A stretch of DNA of 64,000 nt, from contig NZ_QUSX01000004.1 in NCBI RefSeq assembly GCF_003933245.1, forward strand, positions 1-64,000, read 5' to 3'. Position 1 is the first letter of the stretch, and every line of letters starts with the position of its first letter. The notes beneath the pieces are model-generated. The model ran no database searches. It saw only the letters and a list, made by a program, of their open reading frames with translations, and had not been told where the DNA came from. The translations under genes were made by a program, and so were the position numbers. Below, piece by piece: positions 25,782-35,632 of this stretch. Origin of the DNA: Maribacter algicola. Lineage in GTDB: Bacteria > Bacteroidota > Bacteroidia > Flavobacteriales > Flavobacteriaceae.

Positions 25782-27671
25782 TTATTTCACCATTTCGTAA
25801 CTACGCTTAATAAAGTTCGTTAACTCCGCGCCTTTAAGCAAACCTTTGGAAAGTTTTGCCAAATCCAGGGATTGGTTGATCAATCGTTTCTTTTTCTTCG
25901 CGGTTTTTGTATTCAGGATTTCGCCTACCAATTCATGATTGGTGTTTACTATGAGGTTGAACATTTCCGGCATATTGCCCATACCGAACATACCTCCACC
26001 ACCTGTTTGTTGCATCTCTTTCATACGGCGTAAAAATTCCGGCTCTGTAATCACAAATGGGGAAGCATCGCTGTCCATGGCTTCCAATTGTATTGTGTAA
26101 TTGCTTTTTTCACCAAAAACAGCCTCCAAATCGGCTTTTAGCTTTTCCTTCTCCTCATCGGATAACTTGGAGATTTGGGTATCCTCTTTTTGGATCAGCT
26201 TGTCGATATGGTCCGCATCCACCCTGGCGAAGGATATTTTCTCCTTGGTAGTTTCCAGTTTCTGCATTAGATGGCCGATAATGGGCGAATCCAACAGCAA
26301 TACTTCATAGCCTTTGGACTTGGCTGTTTCTATATAGCTATGCTGCGCTTCTTTATCGGAAGCATACAAAATGACCAATTTATCGTCCTTATCCGTTTGG
26401 TTGCCCTTGATTTTCTCCTGTAGCTCCTCAAACGTATAAAAGGCACCATCAACTGTTGGATAAAGTGCAAACTTGTCAGCTTTTTCAAAGAATTTGTCTT
26501 CGGAAAGCATACCATATTCAATAACGATTTTGATATCGTTCCATTTCTTTTCAAAATCCTCACGGTTGTTCTTGAAAAGAGACGTCAATTTATCAGCAAC
26601 CTTTCTGGTAATGTAAGTGGATATTTTTTTGACCGCTCCATCGGCTTGTAGATATGATCTGGACACGTTCAAAGGAATATCAGGGGAATCGATGACACCG
26701 CGCAACATGGTCAAAAATTCCGGTACGATACCTTCTACATTGTCCGTTACAAATACTTGGTTCTGGTACAACTGAATCTTGTCCTTTTGAATATTCAGGT
26801 CGTTCGTAAGCTTCGGAAAATAAAGAATCCCCGTTAGGTTAAAAGGATAATCTACATTCAGGTGGATATGGAACAAAGGCTCCTCGAACTGCATTGGGTA
26901 GAGTTCCCTGTAAAAATTCTTATAATCCTCGTCCTTTAAATCCGTTGGTTGTTTTGTCCAGGCCGGATTTGGATTGTTGATGATATTGTCCACTTCCTTG
27001 GTAGGCGCTGGATCTTCTTCCTTGGCACCTTCCGGTTTGGGAAGGGTCTCCGTTTTGGTTCCAAACTTAATGGGGACCGGCATAAATTTGTTATACTTTC
27101 TAAGTAGTTCACGTATTCTGCTTTCTTCCAAAAACTCCGTGGAGTCATCGGCTATATGCAGAATGATTTCGGTACCACGTTCCTTTTTATCGGATTCCTC
27201 AATGGTGAAATTTGGTGAGCCGTCACAAGTCCAATGGACCGCAGGTTCGTCCTGAAAACTTTTGGTGATGATCTCCACTTTGTGGGCGACCATAAAGGCA
27301 GAGTAAAATCCAAGGCCAAAATGCCCAATGATCCCGGCATCCTTGGCGGAATCTTCATATTTGTTCAGAAATTCCTCTGCACCAGAGAAGGCAACTTCAT
27401 TAATATACTTTTTGACCTCTTCTTCCGTCATCCCCAAACCTTGGTCTATGACATGAAGTTTTTTCCCTTTTTTGTCAACCTTTATTTCAATTAAAGGATT
27501 GCCATACTCCACTTTTGCCTCACCTATTGAGGTTAGATGCTTTAATTTAAGGGTTGCATCCGTAGCATTGGATACCAATTCCCGAAGAAAAATTTCATGA
27601 TCGGAATACAAAAACTTCTTTATGAGTGGAAATATATTGTCTACCGAAACATTTATTTTACCTGTAGCCAT
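25782..27671 (-). CDS. htpG: Hsp90-family chaperone HtpG
   Basis: 629 aa, full length. The N-terminal GHKL ATPase domain shows the family motifs FLRELVSNATDA (catalytic Glu and ATP-site Asn), VIDQGLGMT and IGHFGLGFYSAFMVA. The middle domain holds PLNVSRSYLQ, and the C-terminal dimerisation part ends in NFIKRSYEMVK. It acts as an ATP-driven cytosolic chaperone under stress. The gene is a single unit; its upstream region (27672-27840) is AT-rich and faces the small-RNA candidate and TetR-like gene. Confidence 0.97.
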   Translation of the reverse strand: MATGKINVSVDNIFPLIKKFLYSDHEIFLRELVSNATDATLKLKHLTSIGEAKVEYGNPLIEIKVDKKGKKLHVIDQGLGMTEEEVKKYINEVAFSGAEEFLNKYEDSAKDAGIIGHFGLGFYSAFMVAHKVEIITKSFQDEPAVHWTCDGSPNFTIEESDKKERGTEIILHIADDSTEFLEESRIRELLRKYNKFMPVPIKFGTKTETLPKPEGAKEEDPAPTKEVDNIINNPNPAWTKQPTDLKDEDYKNFYRELYPMQFEEPLFHIHLNVDYPFNLTGILYFPKLTNDLNIQKDKIQLYQNQVFVTDNVEGIVPEFLTMLRGVIDSPDIPLNVSRSYLQADGAVKKISTYITRKVADKLTSLFKNNREDFEKKWNDIKIVIEYGMLSEDKFFEKADKFALYPTVDGAFYTFEELQEKIKGNQTDKDDKLVILYASDKEAQHSYIETAKSKGYEVLLLDSPIIGHLMQKLETTKEKISFARVDADHIDKLIQKEDTQISKLSDEEKEKLKADLEAVFGEKSNYTIQLEAMDSDASPFVITEPEFLRRMKEMQQTGGGGMFGMGNMPEMFNLIVNTNHELVGEILNTKTAKKKKRLINQSLDLAKLSKGLLKGAELTNFIKRSYEMVK

Positions 27672-27837
27672 TACTTAGAATTTTAAATTAGTACAAAACC
27701 ACTAAGTCAAAAAAAATACCATACTGATAGAAAGTGACAAACTGACACATATCTCGCTATACAAAACTTTAACAAAACTTTTGTTTAATATTTTTTTATA
27801 AACATTAAACATTATTTAATTTTACATGTGATTAGGA

Positions 27838-27938
27838 AAAAAAATGCTATGAAAAAGTTTTAATCATAATCACGTTTGATTATTTATTGGTTAGGTTGTT
27901 TGAAAACGTGCTTTCCCTCCGAAAGCACGTTTTTTAGT
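27838..27938 (+). ncRNA. Candidate small RNA, copy A of a three-copy family
   Basis: The 5' box AATGCTATGAAAAAG (27843-27857) is followed by a hairpin ATAATCA-cgtt-TGATTAT (27866-27883), a box TTAGGTTGTTTGA, and a 13-bp terminator stem AAAACGTGCTTTC/GAAAGCACGTTTT (27903-27933) with a T-run. The same order of boxes occurs at 54541 and 54687 with different stem sequences. The ATG inside the box gives only four codons (MKKF), so a coding role is unlikely. The downstream gene has a separate promoter element at 27950, so the transcript probably ends at the hairpin. Confidence 0.6.
27903..27936 (+). terminator. Terminator of small-RNA copy A
   Basis: A 13-bp perfect stem around the loop CCTCC, followed by six T on the plus strand. 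Confidence 0.85.
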
Positions 27939-27949
27939 CTAAATCCGCA

Positions 27950-27957
27950 TATTTTTG
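27950..27957 (+). promoter_or_regulatory. Putative -7 element, TATTTTTG
   Basis: Matches TAnnTTTG, 31 bp before the ATG of the TetR-like gene and just after the terminator of small-RNA copy A. Confidence 0.5.
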
Positions 27958-27988
27958 TAAGAAACCCTAATACTCAAAGAATTAAGAT

Positions 27989-28642
27989 ATGGCTACGAAG
28001 AACAAAAAAATTACGAAGGAGGAAATCATTTCAAAATACATGGACTATGTGCTTGAGCATGAAAAGGAACCCAAAACGGTATATAAATTCTGCAAGCAAC
28101 ATGAAATCCCAGAATCCGATTTTTATAAATTCTTTGCGTCCATCCCCGCTATTAAGAAAGGTATTTGGAACACCTTTTTCACTAATACCATTGCATTGAT
28201 GAAAAAGAACAAGGACTACGAATCCTTTGCAAACAGGGACAAATTATTGACATTTTTCTATACGTTTTTCGAGATGTTGACCCTCAACAGAAGTTATGCC
28301 CTCTTTACGTTGAACCAAGGCGGCAACCAGCTTAAGAACATGGAGCAACTAAAGGAATTGAGAAAGCACCTGAAAGAGTTTGCCAAAGAATTGATCGTGG
28401 ATGGAAACCAGCAAAAAACCAGTAAGATTACCAAACACAATCCTTCCATTTTCTCAGAAGGAGCTTGGCTGCAATTTCTGTTCCTTTTAAAATTCTGGAT
28501 GAACGATGAATCTCAGGGATTTGAAAAGACAGACCTCGCGATTGAGAAATCCGTCAATACCGTATTTGACCTATTCGACAATACTCCATTGGACAACCTT
28601 GTCGACTTTGGAAAATTTCTTTACAAGGAGACCTTTGCCTAA
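27989..28642 (+). CDS. TetR-like regulator, C-terminal-domain type
   Basis: 217 aa. Residues about 10-60 form a TetR-like helix-turn-helix with a weak consensus (IISKYMDYVLEHEKEPKTVY, HEIPESDFYKFFASIPAIKKGIW). The remainder is helical and matches the TetR C-terminal ligand-binding type that accompanies UbiB-family kinase genes in Flavobacteriia. It lies 18 bp before the kinase gene, so the two form an operon. Whether it still binds DNA is uncertain; the recognition helix lacks the usual small residues. Confidence 0.78.
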   Translation: MATKNKKITKEEIISKYMDYVLEHEKEPKTVYKFCKQHEIPESDFYKFFASIPAIKKGIWNTFFTNTIALMKKNKDYESFANRDKLLTFFYTFFEMLTLNRSYALFTLNQGGNQLKNMEQLKELRKHLKEFAKELIVDGNQQKTSKITKHNPSIFSEGAWLQFLFLLKFWMNDESQGFEKTDLAIEKSVNTVFDLFDNTPLDNLVDFGKFLYKETFA

Positions 28643-28660
28643 TATTAAAAGAATTCAACA

Positions 28661-29968
28661 TTGAAGACACTTGATAAAATCCCTACGGGAAAAATCGAAC
28701 GCGCCAGTAAATTGTTCAAGACGGGCGTGAAAATAGGAGGGAACTATGCCAAATATTATGGTAAGAAAATAGTAAATCCGGAATTAACAAGGGATGAATT
28801 GGACAATGACAACGCAGGCGATATCTACGACGGACTTAAAAGTCTAAAAGGCAGTGCACTGAAAGTTGCCCAAATGTTAAGTATGGAGAAAAACCTGCTT
28901 CCCAATGCCTATGTAGAAAAGTTTTCGCTTTCGCAGTTTTCCGTGCCACCCTTATCGGCGCCGCTAGTGCGAAAAACTTTCAAAAAATACCTGGATAAAT
29001 ATCCAGAGGAGGTTTTCGATACTTTTGAAAAGGACTCCGTAAATGCTGCAAGTATCGGACAGGTACATCGTGCCACTAAAGATGGCAAGGATTTGGCCGT
29101 TAAAATACAGTATCCCGGCGTGGCTGAAAGTATCAGCAGCGATCTCGCCCTGGTGAAGCCCGTGGCTTTGCGCATGTTCAACTTGCAGGGAAAGGATTCC
29201 GATAAATACTTTAAGGAGGTAGAGGATAAATTACTCGAAGAGACCAATTATCTTTTGGAAATTCAACAGAGCAAGGAAATTACCAACAAGTGTAGCCATA
29301 TAGAAAACTTACGATTTCCCAATTATTACGAGGCTCTTTCCAGTGATCGGATTATTACCATGGATTGGATGACCGGTAGCCATCTAAGCGAGTTCACTAA
29401 GACTGGTTTTTCACAGGAAGTAGGGAATAAGTTGGGTCAGACCCTCTGGGATTTTTATATGTTTCAAATACATGGGTTAAGAAAGGTGCATGCAGACCCA
29501 CATCCCGGTAATTTTTTGGTCAATTCCAATGGGGAGCTGGTCGTCATCGATTTTGGATGCATCAAGGAGGTGCCCGATGATTTTTACAATCCCTACTTTG
29601 AACTGGCCAAAAAGGAGAATATTTTCAACGATGCCATTTTTACCGAAAAGCTATACCAGCTTGAAATCTTGACCCCCTCTGATACCCAAAAGGAAATAAC
29701 ATTTTTTAAAAACCTTTTTCATGAAATGTTAAGCCTGTTCACATCCCCGTTCCATGAGGAGACCTTTGACTTTGGCAGTGCCGATTTTTGGGGGAAGATT
29801 GCGGCCTTGAGCGAGCAATATGCATCGGATAAACAAATACGTAAAATGAACGGAAACAGGGGTTCCAAGCACTTTTTATACATGAACAGGACCTTCTTCG
29901 GACTATACAATTTGTTGAACGACCTAAAGGCCGAAATTCAGGTGAATCATTTTCAGAAGTATCTGTAA
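28661..29968 (+). CDS. AarF/ABC1/UbiB family atypical kinase
   Basis: 435 aa from a TTG start (MKTLDKIPTGKIERASK); no earlier in-frame start fits. Conserved ABC1 motifs are visible: LKGSALKVAQMLSME (KxGQ-like motif, here KVAQ), VNAASIGQVHRA (alanine-rich loop), DLAVKIQYPGV (Lys of the nucleotide site), LEETNYLLE, VHADPHPGNFLV (catalytic Asp/Asn) and VIDFGCIKEV (metal-binding DFG). Family members support quinone synthesis or lipid handling at membranes. The pairing with the TetR-like gene is the only clue to its role here. Confidence 0.9.
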   Translation: MKTLDKIPTGKIERASKLFKTGVKIGGNYAKYYGKKIVNPELTRDELDNDNAGDIYDGLKSLKGSALKVAQMLSMEKNLLPNAYVEKFSLSQFSVPPLSAPLVRKTFKKYLDKYPEEVFDTFEKDSVNAASIGQVHRATKDGKDLAVKIQYPGVAESISSDLALVKPVALRMFNLQGKDSDKYFKEVEDKLLEETNYLLEIQQSKEITNKCSHIENLRFPNYYEALSSDRIITMDWMTGSHLSEFTKTGFSQEVGNKLGQTLWDFYMFQIHGLRKVHADPHPGNFLVNSNGELVVIDFGCIKEVPDDFYNPYFELAKKENIFNDAIFTEKLYQLEILTPSDTQKEITFFKNLFHEMLSLFTSPFHEETFDFGSADFWGKIAALSEQYASDKQIRKMNGNRGSKHFLYMNRTFFGLYNLLNDLKAEIQVNHFQKYL

Positions 29969-30062
29969 GTGCAACAAGCTTTTTTAAAATGGATGTGAAA
30001 TTCGTAATTGTTGCTATATTGCACTGCTTGTATGGGCAATAAATACGGCTAAAATTCACAAT

Positions 30063-31070
30063 ATGTACAATTCAAAAATTACAGGTCTGGGCTATTATGT
30101 CCCGGATAATGTGGTAACCAACGATGATCTTTCCAAAATAATGGATACTAACGATGCTTGGATCCAAGAGAGAACCGGTATCAAGGAACGTAGGCATGTC
30201 ATCAAGGGCGAGGACACCACTACCACAATGGGAGTAAAGGCTGCCAAGATCGCCATTGAGCGCGCCGGTATTGATAAAGATGATATCGATTTTATCGTTT
30301 TCGCCACCCTAAGCCCTGATTACTATTTTCCAGGACCCGGCGTACTGGTACAGCGGGATTTGGATATAAAAACCGTGGGGGCCTTGGATGTCAGGAACCA
30401 ATGTTCCGGGTTCGTATACGCTATTTCCGTGGCGGACCAATATATTAAAACAGGGATGTATAAGAACATACTGGTCATTGGTTCCGAGCTGCATTCCCAT
30501 GGATTGGATATGACAACAAGGGGCAGGGGCGTTTCCGTAATTTTTGGAGACGGTGCCGGTGCTGCCGTTTTGAGTAGGGCAGAAAATGAGGAAGAAGGAA
30601 TCCTTTCCACCCATTTACATTCCGAAGGGCAGCATGCCGAAGAGCTTTCCTTGATAGCTCCCGGTATGGGAAAACGATGGGTATCGGATATCATAGCGGA
30701 TAATGACCCTAACGATGAATCCTACTTCCCCTACATGAACGGGCAATTTGTGTTTAAAAATGCCGTAGTCCGATTTAGCGAGGTGATCATGGAAGGTCTA
30801 AAGAAAAACGGCTTGCAACCAACGGATATTGATTTGTTGGTGCCACATCAGGCCAATCTTAGGATTTCACAGTTTATTCAGAATAAATTCGGCCTTACCA
30901 ATGATCAAGTATTCAACAATATTATGAGTTACGGAAATACCACGGCCGCTTCCATTCCCATAGCATTGACCGAAGCTTGGGAAGCTGGAAAGGTAAATAA
31001 AGGGGACTTGGTCGTACTGGCAGCGTTTGGTAGTGGATTTACTTGGGGCAGCGTCATTATTAGATGGTAA
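30063..31070 (+). CDS. 3-oxoacyl-ACP synthase III family protein (FabH-like)
   Basis: 335 aa. The catalytic triad is intact: Cys114 in DVRNQCSGFVYA, His262 in LLVPHQANLRIS and Asn292 in SYGNTTAASIP. NDAWIQERTGIKERR near the start is typical of the family. The length exceeds that of standard FabH (about 317 aa), and the gene is not next to plsX or rpmF. It may therefore be the housekeeping initiator of fatty-acid synthesis or a second copy with other acyl substrates. It stands alone, 94 bp after the UbiB-family gene. Confidence 0.88.
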   Translation: MYNSKITGLGYYVPDNVVTNDDLSKIMDTNDAWIQERTGIKERRHVIKGEDTTTTMGVKAAKIAIERAGIDKDDIDFIVFATLSPDYYFPGPGVLVQRDLDIKTVGALDVRNQCSGFVYAISVADQYIKTGMYKNILVIGSELHSHGLDMTTRGRGVSVIFGDGAGAAVLSRAENEEEGILSTHLHSEGQHAEELSLIAPGMGKRWVSDIIADNDPNDESYFPYMNGQFVFKNAVVRFSEVIMEGLKKNGLQPTDIDLLVPHQANLRISQFIQNKFGLTNDQVFNNIMSYGNTTAASIPIALTEAWEAGKVNKGDLVVLAAFGSGFTWGSVIIRW

Positions 31071-31174
31071 GCAAATATACCTTGAAGTAATCCTAAATTC
31101 TTTTGACAATTAAGGGAAGCAACGGGATTTGTGTCCCATCATATATAGAGGTAATACTATACTCTTTAATCAGT

Positions 31175-31206
31175 AAAAAACCCGCGGCCTAAACCACGGG
31201 TTTTCC
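31175..31206 (-). terminator. Terminator-like hairpin 1
   Basis: AAAACCCGCGG pairs with CCACGGGTTTT (one mismatch) around CCTAAA. The minus strand has a six-T tract after the stem, the plus strand four T. Best read as a minus-strand terminator, though it could also act after the FabH-like gene. Confidence 0.65.
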
Positions 31207-31339
31207 TCAGGATAAAGTCTAAAGGGAAAACCAACCAATTCCCAAATAGAGAACTTTCTCCCTAGTATGATAGACTTATAAAAGAGGCTAATGTTACAGG
31301 TAGAATACCGTTTAACATTTTTTTGATGCCTTAAAAAGC

Positions 31340-31365
31340 GAAACCCGGACAAAAGCCCGGGTTTC
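31340..31365. terminator. Terminator-like hairpin 2
   Basis: GAAACCCGG (31340-31348) pairs with CCGGGTTTC (31357-31365). The T-runs on either strand are interrupted, so direction is unclear. Confidence 0.5.
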
Positions 31366-31534
31366 TTGCTGATAAGCTATACTAAACACTAACCATTAAC
31401 TATAAATATATAGCACTATCAACTTTTTATATATTTTACCAAAAATAAAAATAGACCTTCCTGTAATACTTATAACAATATAAAGACTATTATTCCTGAA
31501 AATAGTTACAGAACTTATAAAATTTAACACCCTG

Positions 31535-31900
31535 ATGAAAATGGATACAACGCTGGTATTTGGTGCATCCTTAAAACCAAACCGTTACAGTAATTTAGTC
31601 ATTCATAGATTGGTTGGTAACGGAATTAAAACCGAAGCATTCGGTTTAAAATCTGGAGTTATCGGGGGGGTGCAAGTTAAAACCAATATCGAAGATTTCC
31701 AAAATATTCAGACCATAACTCTCTATTTAAACCCACACAATCAAAAAGGGTATTACGATACGATTATTGGGTTACGACCAAACCGGGTTATTTTTAATCC
31801 GGGTACAGAAAATCCTGAATTTCAGAACTTGCTTGAATCCAAGGGAATAGAGGCTCAAGTTGCCTGTACCTTGGTCTTGCTGGCGACCGGTCAATATTAA
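31535..31900 (+). CDS. CoA-binding domain protein (CoA_binding_2)
   Basis: 121 aa, a single Rossmann-like domain. TTLVFGASLKPNRYSNLVIHRL forms the nucleotide-binding start, and GLRPNRVIFNPGTENPEF matches the end of the CoA-binding fold of the YccU type. Relatives bind CoA but are not known to catalyse a reaction by themselves. It is a single gene that converges on the symporter gene at 31930. Confidence 0.87.
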   Translation: MKMDTTLVFGASLKPNRYSNLVIHRLVGNGIKTEAFGLKSGVIGGVQVKTNIEDFQNIQTITLYLNPHNQKGYYDTIIGLRPNRVIFNPGTENPEFQNLLESKGIEAQVACTLVLLATGQY

Positions 31901-31929
31901 CATTTTTCTTAATCGGAAGTAGATTCGGT

Positions 31930-33390
31930 TTAGGGACTTTTTCTAATTAGCCAAAGGCCGATGAATGTAATTAACCCGTTAAGGGGTAGAAGTTCGTACC
32001 CAAATTCATAGCCTCCTATCAACTCCGTCGGAATTTTTGCCAATCCGAAAATAATCAATACCGAAACTAGGGCAACTACCCATGAAAGACCATCCTTAAT
32101 TTTATGTTTAGTGAAAATTCCAAAGGCGAACAACCCCAAGAGTGGTCCGTAGGTGTACGAAGCAACGGTCAGTAGGCCATCGATAACATTTCGGTCCAAT
32201 ACATATTTAAAGGTTATGACTACTAGAATGAGTAGAACACTCATGCCAATGTGGGTGCGTCTTCTAAGCTTTTTGGCCTCTTGCTCCGTTTTCTTGCCAG
32301 TTCCCAAAAAGTCGACGCAAAAAGAGGTCGTCAAGGACGTTAGGGCACTGTCCGCACTACTGTAGGCCGCAGCAATAAGGCCCAGCATAAAGGTGGCGGC
32401 TACCGTAATACCTAATCCGCTGTTGAGGGCAATTTCCGGAAAAAGAAGGTCCGTCTTGGGTTGGCCTTCCATTAAAGGCATCCCAATTTGATATTTGTCC
32501 GCATAGATAAATAATAGCGCTCCCAAGAGCATGAACAGAAAGGTTACGAAAACAAGCACAAAACTGAACGATACCATATTTTTTTGGGCATCCCCTAAAT
32601 TTCTGCAGGTAAGGTTTTTTTGCATCATGTCCTGGTCCAATCCGGTCATACAAATGGTTACGAACATGCCTCCTATAAAAGACTTTAGAAAATGGTTTTT
32701 GGCAAAGAAATCATCCATTACAAAGGTTTCGCTATAGGAGGCAAATTCCTTTGAAGTTAAAAATTCGCCCATGGACCAATCCAACTTGTCCAAAATGAAA
32801 TAAATGGAAAGGCCAACGGATATCAACATGAACAAGGTCTGTAGGGTGTCCGTCCATACAATGGTCTTGATGCCGCCTTTGAAGGTATATATCCAAATCA
32901 AGAGAATTGAAAGTGTCACCGTGATTTCAAAAGGAACGTTCCATGCGTCGAATACGAATTGCTGCAAGACGATTGCCACCAGAAAAAGTCGGAATGCGGC
33001 ACCCAACACTCGGGATACGAAGAACGATATCGCTCCCACCTTATAACTGACAAAACCAAAGCGTTCGTCCAAATATTCGTATATGGAGGTCACATTTTGG
33101 CGATAGTAGATGGGAAGCAGGACATAGGCCGTCACAAAGTATCCCACCAAATAACCAAAAACGACCTGTAGGTAACTGAATTTGGATGCTTCCACCCATC
33201 CTGGAACCGATATAAAGGTTACCCCGGATAACGAAGCGCCTACCATCCCAAAAGCTACCAAATACCATGGGGATTGCTTCCCTGCCTTAAAGAAATCCTC
33301 ATTGGAATCGTTTTTTCCGGTGAAGTAGGAGATTAAGATTAGCACTGCAAAATATCCCCCAATAAGAAGAAGAATGTGTGATGCGGTCAT
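31930..33390 (-). CDS. Sodium:solute symporter (SSS family)
   Basis: 486 aa with about 13 membrane segments. The family signature region is visible: [22 protein letters not shown] in TM2-3, [36 protein letters not shown], and [21 protein letters not shown] with the sodium-site serines. It imports an unknown organic solute with sodium. Flavobacterial relatives are often annotated with sugars or sialic acid, but nothing here identifies the substrate. It diverges from recR with 68 bp between starts. Confidence 0.92.
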   Translation of the reverse strand: MTASHILLLIGGYFAVLILISYFTGKNDSNEDFFKAGKQSPWYLVAFGMVGASLSGVTFISVPGWVEASKFSYLQVVFGYLVGYFVTAYVLLPIYYRQNVTSIYEYLDERFGFVSYKVGAISFFVSRVLGAAFRLFLVAIVLQQFVFDAWNVPFEITVTLSILLIWIYTFKGGIKTIVWTDTLQTLFMLISVGLSIYFILDKLDWSMGEFLTSKEFASYSETFVMDDFFAKNHFLKSFIGGMFVTICMTGLDQDMMQKNLTCRNLGDAQKNMVSFSFVLVFVTFLFMLLGALLFIYADKYQIGMPLMEGQPKTDLLFPEIALNSGLGITVAATFMLGLIAAAYSSADSALTSLTTSFCVDFLGTGKKTEQEAKKLRRRTHIGMSVLLILVVITFKYVLDRNVIDGLLTVASYTYGPLLGLFAFGIFTKHKIKDGLSWVVALVSVLIIFGLAKIPTELIGGYEFGYELLPLNGLITFIGLWLIRKSP

Positions 33391-33458
33391 GGTAAATTAT
33401 TTGTGGTCAAAGTACAAAAAGTAAAAATAGTGCGTAATTTTACCGGAAACGCAAAGCA

Positions 33459-34079
33459 ATGGATTTTTCTTCCAAATTGTTGGAAAATGCCGTAAATGAA
33501 ATGTCCCAATTACCAGGTATTGGTAAGCGGACCGCACTACGTTTGGTCCTTCATATCTTAAAGCAACCGGAGCGGCAGACCGAAGATCTGTCCAATGCCC
33601 TGATGAAATTGAGGAACTCTGTTCAGTTTTGTAAGAAGTGCCATAATATTTCTGATACGGAACTATGTGAAATCTGTTCCAACCCAAAACGGGATGCTTC
33701 CTTGGTCTGTGTGGTAGAGGATATCAGGGACGTTATGGCCATAGAAAATACCGGTCAATATAGAGGTCTATACCACGTTTTGGGAGGGAAGATATCGCCT
33801 ATAGAAGGCATGGGGCCGCAGGACCTGACTATCTCCTCATTAGTGCATAAAGTGAAGCAAGGGGAGGTAAAGGAACTGATTCTCGCATTAAGTTCCACGA
33901 TGGAAGGGGACACCACCAATTTCTATATCTTTAAACAATTGGAGGGAACTGGGGTAAAGACTTCCACCATAGCTAGGGGCATTGCCGTTGGGGACGAATT
34001 GGAATACGCAGATGAAGTCACATTGGGTCGTAGTATTTTGAACAGGGTACCTTTTGAAGGAAGTTTCAATAACAATTGA
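33459..34079 (+). CDS. recR: Recombination protein RecR
   Basis: 206 aa. It has the helix-hairpin-helix [20 protein letters not shown], a four-cysteine zinc finger ([17 protein letters not shown]) and the Toprim domain ([26 protein letters not shown]). It works with RecF/RecO to load RecA at single-strand gaps. Length and motifs are normal. It is transcribed divergently from the symporter. Confidence 0.96.
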   Translation: MDFSSKLLENAVNEMSQLPGIGKRTALRLVLHILKQPERQTEDLSNALMKLRNSVQFCKKCHNISDTELCEICSNPKRDASLVCVVEDIRDVMAIENTGQYRGLYHVLGGKISPIEGMGPQDLTISSLVHKVKQGEVKELILALSSTMEGDTTNFYIFKQLEGTGVKTSTIARGIAVGDELEYADEVTLGRSILNRVPFEGSFNNN

Positions 34080-34126
34080 TTCCGATCAAAGTTGTTACAA
34101 AAACATAAAAAGGTATTGAATTTTAT

Positions 34127-34134
34127 TATTTTTG
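34127..34134 (+). promoter_or_regulatory. Putative -7 element, TATTTTTG
   Basis: Fits TAnnTTTG, 37 bp before the E2 start, in the gap after recR. Confidence 0.5.
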
Positions 34135-34171
34135 CAAAAAAAATACACGAAAAGGACGTTAGATTGTTGAT

Positions 34172-35530
34172 ATGTCAAAATTCGAATTAAAATTACCAAG
34201 AATGGGTGAAAGCGTGGCGGAAGCTACATTAACATCCTGGTTAAAGGAGGTAGGGGACAAAGTGGAAATGGATGAGGCCATCTTTGAAATTGCTACGGAC
34301 AAAGTGGATAGTGAGGTTCCTAGTGAGGTGGATGGGGTTTTGATCGAAAAAAGATTTGATGTCGATGATATCGTCAAAGTGGGACAGGTTGTAGCCGTCA
34401 TAGAAATAGAGGGTGGTTCTGGAAATGACATTGGGTTAACAAGGGATACTGAGGAAACTGCTGAGGAGGAAATGGCCTCCATAGCGGAGGAGGCTGTGGT
34501 AAAGGCCCAGGAAACGGTTGGCGGTCCTGTTCCGGACTATGCGGCATCTGAAAGGTTCTATTCGCCCCTAGTGAAAAATATAGCAAAGGAGGAAGGAGTT
34601 TCTTTTTCCGAGCTGGAATCCATTTCCGGTACCGGAAAGGAAGGTAGGGTCACCAAAAACGATATTCTCGATTATATTGCCGGAAGAAGCAACGGGGCCC
34701 AAGTAAAAACCGAGCCCAAGAAAACCCCCGATGCTTCTCAGCCCGTACAAAGTAAAATAGAGGAGGTATTAACGCCCACAAATAATTCTATAAAGGAGGA
34801 GACCCAGATTAAAATAGGGGCCGGGGATGAGATAATACCCATGTCCAGAATGGGCAAATTGATTGCCAAGCACATGACGGAAAGTGTTTCCACTTCGGCA
34901 CATGTTCAAAGTTTTATTGAGGTGGATGTGACCAATATCGTCAACTGGAGAAACAAGGTAAAGGATGCCTTTGAAAAGCAGGAAGGTGAAAAACTGACAT
35001 TTACCCCAATTTTCATGGAAGCTGTGGCGAAGGCCTTGAAAAAATACCCCATGATGAATATTTCCGTGGATGGGGACAATGTCATAAAAAAGAAAAACAT
35101 CAATATAGGTATGGCGGCGGCCCTTCCAGATGGTAACCTGATAGTGCCAGTAATAAAGAATGCGGACCAATTGAATTTGGTGGGCATGGCCAGGGTTGTG
35201 AACGATTTGGCGGAGCGATCTAGAAAAAATGCCCTAAAACCGGACGAAGTTAAAGATGGTACCTATACGGTAACCAATGTAGGTACTTTTGGAAGTGTTT
35301 TTGGCACTCCAATCATCAATCAGCCGCAAGTAGGAATCATGGCGTTAGGGGCGATTAGAAAGATTCCTTCCGTGATAGAAACGGAGGAAGGGGATTTCAT
35401 TGGTGTAAGAAGTAAGATGTTCCTGTCCCACAGTTATGATCATAGGGTGGTCAATGGTGCCTTGGGCAGCATGTTTGCCAAGGCCGTGGCAGATTATTTG
35501 GAGGCATGGGATGTGAATAGGGAAATTTAA
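34172..35530 (+). CDS. Dihydrolipoamide acyltransferase (2-oxo acid dehydrogenase E2)
   Basis: 452 aa. The lipoyl domain occupies residues 1-78 with the lipoylated Lys44 in EIATDKVDSEVPSE. A peripheral subunit-binding domain lies at about 130-167 (FYSPLVKNIAKEEGVSFSEL), then a linker, then the catalytic domain from about 215 (IPMSRMGKLIAKHMTES). The active site reads SHSYDHRVVNGALG, so the usual HxxxDG is HRVVNG with Asn in place of Asp. It transfers acyl groups to CoA in a pyruvate- or branched-chain-type complex. No E1 or E3 gene adjoins it, which is common for the branched-chain-like E2 of Flavobacteriia. Confidence 0.92.
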   Translation: MSKFELKLPRMGESVAEATLTSWLKEVGDKVEMDEAIFEIATDKVDSEVPSEVDGVLIEKRFDVDDIVKVGQVVAVIEIEGGSGNDIGLTRDTEETAEEEMASIAEEAVVKAQETVGGPVPDYAASERFYSPLVKNIAKEEGVSFSELESISGTGKEGRVTKNDILDYIAGRSNGAQVKTEPKKTPDASQPVQSKIEEVLTPTNNSIKEETQIKIGAGDEIIPMSRMGKLIAKHMTESVSTSAHVQSFIEVDVTNIVNWRNKVKDAFEKQEGEKLTFTPIFMEAVAKALKKYPMMNISVDGDNVIKKKNINIGMAAALPDGNLIVPVIKNADQLNLVGMARVVNDLAERSRKNALKPDEVKDGTYTVTNVGTFGSVFGTPIINQPQVGIMALGAIRKIPSVIETEEGDFIGVRSKMFLSHSYDHRVVNGALGSMFAKAVADYLEAWDVNREI

Positions 35531-35632
35531 TGCTTGTTTTAAAAAAAAGATCTTTATAGAACTAGCCCCATCCTATTACTAAAACCTTAAAAAAGACAAA
35601 GGCTGTAAATTCTGCGGCTTCGCACATTAAAC

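Larger units (their letters stand above)
31071..31534. other. Gene-free 464-bp stretch with two terminator-like hairpins
   Basis: No coding frame is convincing on either strand. Two GC-rich hairpins (31177-31204 and 31340-31365) stand 165 bp apart with an AT-rich sequence between them. Read on the minus strand, each is preceded by a GGTTGGTT- or GGTTAGTG-like box, as in the small-RNA candidates at 27.8 and 54.6 kb. The simplest reading is one or two small transcripts on the minus strand. Confidence 0.5.

Noticed and set aside
27849..27863. Reading the conserved ATGAAAAAG box as a leader peptide for attenuation
   Set aside because: Copies encode MKKF, MKKKV and a longer unrelated peptide, no regulatory codon run is kept, and no gene follows copies B and C on that strand.
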